A stretch of DNA of 5,608 bases, from positions 1 through 5,608 of the forward strand of contig DMZT01000371.1 in assembly GCA_003484865.1 (NCBI GenBank), in the 5' to 3' direction. Below the pieces are notes generated by a model, which saw nothing but the letters and a program-made list of their open reading frames with translations, searched no databases and had not been told where the DNA came from. This document shows, piece by piece, positions 1-3,570 of this stretch; position 1 is the first letter of the stretch, and each line of letters opens with the position of its first letter. The stretch comes from Stenotrophomonas sp. (lineage in GTDB: Bacteria > Pseudomonadota > Gammaproteobacteria > Xanthomonadales > Xanthomonadaceae). A program made the translations under genes and the position numbers.

Positions 1-582
1 CAGCACCACCATCGCCAGCGCGATCAGCAGGTTGAACGCCTGCTGCCCCGGGAAGGTGACGCGTCGGTCGAGCCGACCATCGAGTTTGGCCCAGGCGATG
101 ATCGAGCCGGACAGCGAGACCGCGCCGATCGCCGAACCGATCACGGCCAGCGCCAGCACGGTGGCCGACGGCTGTCGCGCGGCGAGGTCGGCCAGCGCCT
201 GCTCGCTCCAATGGGTGGTATCGCGGTTGGTCAGGAACGAGAAGCGCAGCAGTTCGACCGCACCGATCGCCGCCGCCGAGCCACCGCCCATGCCGTTGTA
301 GAGCGCCACCATCTGCGGCATGTCGGTGATCGCCACGCGCTTGGCCGACCACCAGGCCACGCCGGTGCCGATCGCCACCGCCGCCAGGATCAGCGGGATG
401 TTGTGCAGCTCGGGCAGGAAGAACGTCGCCACCGTGGCGATCAGCATACCCAGCCCGGCCCAGCGGATACCGCTGCGCGCGGTCATCGGCGAGGCCATGC
501 GCTGCAGGCCGAGCAGGAACAGGGTCGCGGCGACCAGATAGCTCACCTGGACCAGCCACTGCAGCAGTTGCGCGGTGGTCAC
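1..582 (-). CDS. pntB: NAD(P) transhydrogenase subunit beta (PntB), C-terminus beyond the left edge
   Basis: Membrane beta subunit of the proton-translocating NAD(P)+ transhydrogenase. It forms most of the proton channel (domain II) and, in its missing C-terminal half, the NADP(H)-binding domain III. Translating the minus strand from the GTG at 582-580 gives 194 uninterrupted residues that run off the window; family members are usually about 460-480 residues, so well over half is missing. Hydrophobic segments lie near residues 6-26, 38-56, 62-78, 90-112, 140-163 and from 182 to the edge. The segment MPQMVALYNGMGGGSAA (88-104) is the family's conserved third-helix motif; Asn96 sits where E. 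coli PntB has His91. The GTG start is chosen because it lies 2 nt after the pntAb stop and follows the ribosome binding site GGAGAAGG by 10 nt. It is probably co-transcribed and translationally coupled with pntAb. Identification is strong; only completeness is open. Confidence 0.94.
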   Translation of the reverse strand, partial: MTTAQLLQWLVQVSYLVAATLFLLGLQRMASPMTARSGIRWAGLGMLIATVATFFLPELHNIPLILAAVAIGTGVAWWSAKRVAITDMPQMVALYNGMGGGSAAAIGAVELLRFSFLTNRDTTHWSEQALADLAARQPSATVLALAVIGSAIGAVSLSGSIIAWAKLDGRLDRRVTFPGQQAFNLLIALAMVVL

Positions 583-584
583 GT

Positions 585-893
585 TCAAGGCGCCTTCTCC
601 CCGGCGTCGCGCTTGGCGCTGGGCTTGAACATGTCGAGCATGCGTTCGGTCACCACGTAGCCGCCGGCCGCGTTGCCCGCGCCGAGCACCACGGCAACGA
701 AACCGATGATCTTTTCCAGTGGGGTCTGCGCGTGCCCCAGCACCACCATCGCGCCGATCAGCACGATGCCGTGGATGAAGTTGGAGCCGGACATCAAAGG
801 GGTATGCAGGATCACCGGCACCCGCGAAATGATCACGTGGCCGGCAATGGCGGCCAGCATGAAGATATACAACGCCACGAACCCGTCGCTCAT
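585..893 (-). CDS. pntAb: NAD(P) transhydrogenase subunit alpha part 2 (PntAb / PntA2)
   Basis: Small membrane part of the transhydrogenase alpha subunit. In E. coli it is fused to the C-terminus of PntA; in split systems like this one it is a separate protein. It contributes transmembrane helices to proton-channel domain II with PntB. The 102-residue product has three hydrophobic segments, near 5-23, 39-53 and 61-83. It carries the recognisable stretches ISRVPVILHTPLMSGSNF (22-39) and GFVAVVLGAGNAAGGYVVTE (64-83), and a short charged tail ending KRDAGEKAP. The ATG at 893 is preferred because GGGAGA (908-903) lies 9 nt upstream. An in-frame GTG at 902 would add three residues but overlaps that ribosome binding site. 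The pntB start is 2 nt beyond the stop codon. Length and motifs fit the family well. The gene is separated from its usual upstream partner pntAa by about 1.5 kb of opposite-strand genes. Confidence 0.95.
   Translation of the reverse strand: MSDGFVALYIFMLAAIAGHVIISRVPVILHTPLMSGSNFIHGIVLIGAMVVLGHAQTPLEKIIGFVAVVLGAGNAAGGYVVTERMLDMFKPSAKRDAGEKAP
593..600 (-). promoter_or_regulatory. Ribosome binding site of pntB
   Basis: GGAGAAGG on the minus strand lies inside the last codons of pntAb, 10 nt before the GTG at 582. It supports this non-ATG start and coupled translation of the two membrane subunits. Confidence 0.6.
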
Positions 894-1023
894 TGCAGTC
901 ACTCTCCCAGGCGGTCATCCCGTCCCCTGCATCATAACCATGCGCTGAACCAATCGGGCGGGCCGGTCAACCGCGGCCGCCCTGGGGCGTTCTCACGGTA
1001 TCCCCCTGCCGGACCGCTACCCT
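894..1023. promoter_or_regulatory. Divergent intergenic region between pntAb and the sigma factor gene
   Basis: This 130-nt non-coding spacer lies between divergently transcribed genes and must hold the promoters of both pntAb-pntB (minus) and the sigma operon (plus). On the plus side the only -10-like hexamer close to the gene is TACCCT at 1018-1023. The TTCTCA at 990-995 is 22 nt away, too far for a normal -35 partner. No Shine-Dalgarno-like purine run precedes the sigma gene start. I see no convincing repressor palindrome. Confidence 0.55.
931..936 (-). promoter_or_regulatory. Candidate -10 element for pntAb-pntB
   Basis: Read on the minus strand the sequence is TATGAT, one mismatch from TATAAT. 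Initiation about 7 nt downstream would give a leader of about 30 nt containing the pntAb ribosome binding site. The -35 region at the expected 17-nt spacing (GCCCGA) is poor. A TTGACC further upstream is 28 nt away and cannot pair with it in a standard promoter. A promoter is expected here because pntAb-pntB has no same-strand gene immediately upstream, but this exact element is a guess. Confidence 0.4.
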
Positions 1024-1599
1024 GTGCTGGTGAGCTCTCCCCTACCGTCGACGGATGCCGACCTGCCCGCGCCTGCCGAGGTGGCGCTGCCGGTGTCGCT
1101 GGATGCCTTCCTGGCCGGCATCGGCCCGCGCGCGTTCCGCTTCGCCGAGGCCGGCCTGCGCCAGCGCGACGACGCGCTGGATGCGGTGCAGGACAGCATG
1201 TTGAAGATGCTCGGCTACCGCGACAAACCTGCCGCCGAGTGGGCACCGCTGTTCTGGAGCATCCTGCGCCGCCGCGTCGTGGATCTGCAGCGCCGCCGTG
1301 GCTTCCGCCTGAAGTTCTGGCGCAGCAGCGACGAGGCCGGCGGCGACCATGACATCGACTGGGCCGACCACGCGCCCGGCCCGGCCCAGGCCCATGAGCA
1401 GCGCGATCAGTACGCACAACTGGTGCAGGCGCTGCGGGAGTTGCCTGCGCGCCAGCGCGAGGCTTTCACCCTGCGCGTGCTGCAGGACCTGGACGGCGCC
1501 ACCACGGCCAAGGCCATGGGCTGCAGCGAAGGCGCGGTCAAAACCCATCTTTCGCGCGCCCGCCAGGCGCTGCAGCAGTCTTTGGAGATCGCCCTGTGA
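1024..1599 (+). CDS. ECF-type RNA polymerase sigma factor (sigma-70 family)
   Basis: A 191-residue alternative sigma factor that would redirect RNA polymerase to a dedicated set of promoters. Region 2 spans about residues 35-95: DALDAVQDSMLKML (50-63) matches region 2.1-2.2, and FWSILRRRVVDLQRRRG (77-93) matches the basic DNA-binding region 2.4. A polar linker (about 96-128) follows. Region 4 spans about 130-188 with LPARQREAFTLRVL (140-153) and the helix-turn-helix AKAMGCSEGAVKTHLSRAR (162-180). Only regions 2 and 4 are present and the size is right for the extracytoplasmic function class. The start is uncertain: GTG at 1024 and GTG at 1030 are in frame and neither has a ribosome binding site; GTG at 1081 would still keep region 2. 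The stop overlaps the next gene by 4 nt (GTGA), so the downstream membrane protein is made from the same transcript. Family call is firm; the regulon is unknown. Confidence 0.88.
   Translation: MLVSSPLPSTDADLPAPAEVALPVSLDAFLAGIGPRAFRFAEAGLRQRDDALDAVQDSMLKMLGYRDKPAAEWAPLFWSILRRRVVDLQRRRGFRLKFWRSSDEAGGDHDIDWADHAPGPAQAHEQRDQYAQLVQALRELPARQREAFTLRVLQDLDGATTAKAMGCSEGAVKTHLSRARQALQQSLEIAL
1584..1587 (+). promoter_or_regulatory. Ribosome binding site deciding the GTG start at 1596
   Basis: GGAG lies 8 nt before the GTG at 1596, inside the end of the sigma factor gene. It favours that start over the in-frame ATG at 1620, which is preceded by a pyrimidine-rich run with no such site. Confidence 0.55.
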
Positions 1600-1931
1600 A
1601 CCGCCCCCTGCCCCCTTCGATGCATGACGATGCCGCCCTGCGGCAGCTGCACGCGCAGGCGCTGGATACGCTCTCGCCGGCCACGCTGGCGCGGTTGCGC
1701 AGCGCGCGTCATGGCGCCTCGCCCGCCAAGCGGCATGTGCCGTCCTGGTGGATGGCCACCGCCTGTTCGGCGGTGGTCGCGCTCGCGTTGGGCTACAGTT
1801 TCCTCCTCGGCGAATCGACCGCCCCGCCGGCACCGGTCGTGGCGAGCGCGGCCGATGACGGCAGCGACGTTCTCGACGAAAATCCCGATCTGTATGTGTG
1901 GCTGGGCAGTACTGACCTGGCAATGGAGTGA
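1596..1931 (+). CDS. Small single-pass membrane protein, DUF3619-like; candidate anti-sigma factor
   Basis: This 111-residue protein resembles the DUF3619-type proteins encoded next to sigma factors in Betaproteobacteria; the resemblance is in size, layout and context rather than a strong motif. Residues 1-50 are soluble, with a helical stretch DDAALRQLHAQALDTL (11-26) and a basic patch around KRH (45-47). A membrane helix covers about 51-71, starting WWMATACSAVVALALG. The tail (72-111) is Ala/Pro-rich then acidic, ending with DENPDLYVWLGSTDLAME. The basic patch before the helix predicts the N-terminus in the cytoplasm and a tail of about 40 residues in the periplasm. That topology, and the 4-nt overlap with the sigma factor gene, suit an anti-sigma factor holding the sigma factor at the membrane, but no zinc-binding HxxxCxxC anti-sigma motif is present. 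The role is inferred from context. The gene is real: good ribosome binding site and overlaps at both ends. Confidence 0.7.
   Translation: MNRPLPPSMHDDAALRQLHAQALDTLSPATLARLRSARHGASPAKRHVPSWWMATACSAVVALALGYSFLLGESTAPPAPVVASAADDGSDVLDENPDLYVWLGSTDLAME
1925..1928 (+). promoter_or_regulatory. Ribosome binding site of the DUF3106-type gene
   Basis: GGAG lies at the end of the preceding gene, 5 nt before the ATG at 1934 and only 2 nt before the ATG at 1931. The spacing favours 1934, although either start gives the same mature exported protein. Confidence 0.5.
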
Positions 1932-1933
1932 TG

Positions 1934-2365
1934 ATGAAACTGCGACTGTCCCTGGGGCTGGTATTGCTGACGCTGAGTGCGGCCGGCTGGGCCCAGACCG
2001 CCCCGCTGCCGGACTGGGACACACTCAGCCCGCAGCAGCGTGAGGCGTTGATCGCGCCGGTGCGCGACCGCTGGAACGACGCCCCGGCGCCCCAGCGCGA
2101 ACGCATGCTGCAGCACGGCCAGCGCTGGCTGACCATGACCCCGGAACAACGCGCGCAGGCGCAGCGGGGCCGCCACCGTTTCGAGAACATGACGCCGGAG
2201 CAACGCGAACAGGCGCGCGCACTGTTTGGTCAGATGCGCAGCATGAGCCCTGAGCAACGGCAGGCGCTGCGCGACCGCTGGGCGCGGATGACCCCGGATG
2301 AACGCAAGGCCTGGCTCAAGGCCAACCCTGCGCCGCCACCGCCACCGCCGCCGCCGAAGCGCTGA
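1934..2365 (+). CDS. Exported Gln/Arg-rich repeat protein, DUF3106 type
   Basis: A 143-residue protein with a clear signal peptide: MKLRLSLG, then a hydrophobic core to about residue 17, and a likely cleavage after GWA (18-20). The mature part is predicted periplasmic and is built from six variants of the motif M-T/S-P-E-Q-R, starting at residues 31, 50, 68, 86, 104 and 119, mostly 18 residues apart. It ends in eight consecutive prolines followed by KR. This pattern fits DUF3106, a family of unknown function found beside ECF sigma factors and DUF3619 proteins. The charged helical repeats recall, only in general style, periplasmic stress proteins such as CpxP or ZraP; no homology is claimed. 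Alternative starts at 1931 (ATG, 1-nt overlap with the preceding stop) and 1928 (GTG) add one or two residues. It is the last gene of the sigma operon, followed 7 nt later by a hairpin. A role in sensing or buffering envelope conditions is inferred from location only. Confidence 0.8.
   Translation: MKLRLSLGLVLLTLSAAGWAQTAPLPDWDTLSPQQREALIAPVRDRWNDAPAPQRERMLQHGQRWLTMTPEQRAQAQRGRHRFENMTPEQREQARALFGQMRSMSPEQRQALRDRWARMTPDERKAWLKANPAPPPPPPPPKR
2024..2305 (+). repeat. Degenerate 54-nt coding repeat (18-residue MTPEQR unit)
   Basis: Six copies of an M-T/S-P-E-Q-R-like hexapeptide begin at 2024, 2081, 2135, 2189, 2243 and 2288, at intervals of 57, 54, 54, 54 and 45 nt. The central three are the most alike (MTPEQR, MTPEQR, MSPEQR). 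Eighteen residues equal five alpha-helical turns, so the motif would recur on one face of a helix. Confidence 0.75.
2333..2356 (+). repeat. CCG/CCA triplet run encoding eight prolines
   Basis: Eight consecutive CCG or CCA codons (CCG CCA CCG CCA, then four CCG) lie just before AAG CGC TGA at the end of the DUF3106-type gene. Confidence 0.9.
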
Positions 2366-2372
2366 GCGCCTT

Positions 2373-2413
2373 AACGGGGACGGAGGGGATGATTAACTAC
2401 CTCCGTCCCTGTT
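2373..2413. terminator. Hairpin terminator between convergent genes
   Basis: AACGGGGACGGAGG (2373-2386) pairs with CCTCCGTCCCTGTT (2400-2413): a 14-bp stem with 13 Watson-Crick pairs and one G-U pair, and a 13-nt AT-richer loop. On the plus strand the stem is followed by GTTT (2411-2416 reads GTTGTT), a short T-rich tail suited to rho-independent termination of the sigma operon. On the minus strand the stem follows the pntAa stop within a few bases but the trailing sequence is less T-rich, so termination there may be weaker. It fills nearly all of the 51-nt gap between the stop codons. Confidence 0.85.
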
Positions 2414-2416
2414 GTT

Positions 2417-3499
2417 TCAGGCGGCGACCCAGCGGGTTTTGGCGAGCAGTTCGTCGTCCCAGTCGAAGGTGACCGCGCCGTCTTTCAGGAACAGCGCGAC
2501 GAAGTTGTAGACGTTGCGGGCGTACATCTCGCTGGCGTGGACCGCGCCCTGGCTGGCCAGGTTGAGCGGGCCATCGATGACCACGCCGTCCAGATCCACT
2601 ACTTCGCCCGGCTGGGTGGCTTCGCAGTTGCCGCCGGTTTCCGCGGCGAGATCGACGATCACGCTGCCAGGTTTCATGCCACGCGCCATCGCGGTGCTGA
2701 CGATCTTCGGCGCAGGCCGCCCGGGAACGGCGGCAGTGCAGATCACCACGTCCACCGTGCGCAGATGCTCGCCAAGGCGACGCTGCTGTTCGGCACGTTC
2801 CTCATCGGTCAGCGGGCGCGCATAGCCGCCTTCGCCGACCGCGCTCACGCCCAGATCCAGGAATTTGCCGCCCAGCGATTCGATCTGCTCGCGGGTTTCC
2901 GGGCGCACATCGAAGCCTTCCACCTGCGCGCCGAGACGGCGGGCGGTAGCAATCGCCTGCAGGCCGGCCACACCCGCACCGACCACCAGCACCTTGGACG
3001 GACGGATCGTGCCGGCGGCGGTGGTGAGCATCGGGAAGAAGCGCGGCGCACGCTGGGCCGCGATCAACGTGGCTTTGTAACCGGCCATGCCGGCCTGCGA
3101 ACTGAGCACGTCCATCGATTGCGCCCGCGTGGTGCGCGGCAAGCGCTCCAGCGGAAACGCCTGCAGGCCGCGCGACTGGATAAGACCGGCACGCTCGGCG
3201 TCGGCCTGCGGATGCAGCATGCCGATCAGGCTGGAACCGGCTTTCAGCCGGGCAAGGCGGTCATTGGACGGGGGCTGCACGCACAGCACGAGGTCGGCCT
3301 GGGCCAGGCGGGTGTCATCGGCGGGCTGCGCGCCCACGTCCTGATACACCGCATCGGGGAAGCCCGCCGCCACCCCGGCACCGGGCTCGAATGCGACGCT
3401 CGCCCCCAGCGCGATCAATTTGCGCGCCGTTTCCGGCGTCATCGCCACGCGCCGTTCTCCCGGCGCATGTTCCTTTACCACCAACACCTCGACAGCCAT
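2417..3499 (-). CDS. pntAa: NAD(P) transhydrogenase subunit alpha part 1 (PntAa / PntA1)
   Basis: Soluble NAD(H)-binding domain I of the proton-translocating transhydrogenase. It delivers hydride from NADH to NADP+ on PntB domain III at the cytoplasmic face of the membrane. The 360 residues start with the alanine dehydrogenase/PNT N-terminal domain (KEHAPGERRVAMTPET, 9-24). The signature PRTTRAQSMDVLSSQAGMAG (121-140) includes Arg122, Gln127, Asp130 and Ser133, matching Arg127, Gln132, Asp135 and Ser138 of the Rhodospirillum rubrum protein with a constant offset of five. The Rossmann fold follows with GAGVAG (174-179) and Asp197 in FDVRP, then the mobile-loop region GGYARPLTDEE (224-234) and DLAAETGGNCE (283-293). 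There are no membrane helices, as expected for a split subunit. GGGGA lies 5 nt before the ATG. Its partners pntAb-pntB lie 1.5 kb downstream, beyond an opposite-strand operon. Length and catalytic residues are intact. Confidence 0.97.
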   Translation of the reverse strand: MAVEVLVVKEHAPGERRVAMTPETARKLIALGASVAFEPGAGVAAGFPDAVYQDVGAQPADDTRLAQADLVLCVQPPSNDRLARLKAGSSLIGMLHPQADAERAGLIQSRGLQAFPLERLPRTTRAQSMDVLSSQAGMAGYKATLIAAQRAPRFFPMLTTAAGTIRPSKVLVVGAGVAGLQAIATARRLGAQVEGFDVRPETREQIESLGGKFLDLGVSAVGEGGYARPLTDEERAEQQRRLGEHLRTVDVVICTAAVPGRPAPKIVSTAMARGMKPGSVIVDLAAETGGNCEATQPGEVVDLDGVVIDGPLNLASQGAVHASEMYARNVYNFVALFLKDGAVTFDWDDELLAKTRWVAA

Positions 3500-3510
3500 G
3501 CCTGTCCCCG

Positions 3511-3552
3511 ACGATCAGCGGATTGTGGGCTGATCGTAACCTGATCGTCAGG
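3511..3552. promoter_or_regulatory. Operator-like cluster of CTGATCGT repeats upstream of pntAa
   Basis: Three perfect copies of CTGATCGT lie in the 71-nt gap before pntAa: inverted at 3511-3518, direct at 3530-3537 and direct at 3541-3548. The first two form a perfect 9-bp inverted repeat, ACGATCAGC and GCTGATCGT, around a 9-nt spacer. The third lies within a short palindrome, CCTGATCGTCAGG (3540-3552). A -10-like TACGAT (3538-3533, minus strand) overlaps the middle copy and would give a leader of about 27 nt; its -35 region is poor. The layout suits a transcription factor site controlling pntAa. A structural RNA role is possible, though there is no T tract for a classical terminator after the DUF1631-type gene. 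Confidence 0.5.
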
Positions 3553-3570
3553 CCAGGGTTGCCCCCGGGG

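Noticed and set aside
32..660. Plus-strand frames over pntB and pntAb
   Set aside because: They are antisense to well-conserved membrane subunits and have no start signals or recognisable features.
968..973. TTGACC on the minus strand (GGTCAA on plus) as a -35 box for pntAb
   Set aside because: It is 28 nt from the only good -10 (TATGAT), far outside workable spacing, and no -10 lies 16-18 nt downstream of it.
1042..2190. A 382-codon minus-strand frame and a 205-codon minus-strand frame opposite the sigma operon
   Set aside because: The products are Arg/Ala-rich and resemble nothing, while the plus strand carries recognisable sigma regions, a membrane helix and a signal peptide with overlapping starts and stops.
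2537..3544. A 335-codon plus-strand frame opposite pntAa
   Set aside because: pntAa has all its catalytic and nucleotide-binding motifs on the minus strand; the plus product is His/Arg/Gly-rich without a domain.
3563..3570. CCCCGGGG palindrome just after the DUF1631-type stop as a terminator
   Set aside because: The arms are only 4 bp with no loop and no T tract follows on the minus strand.
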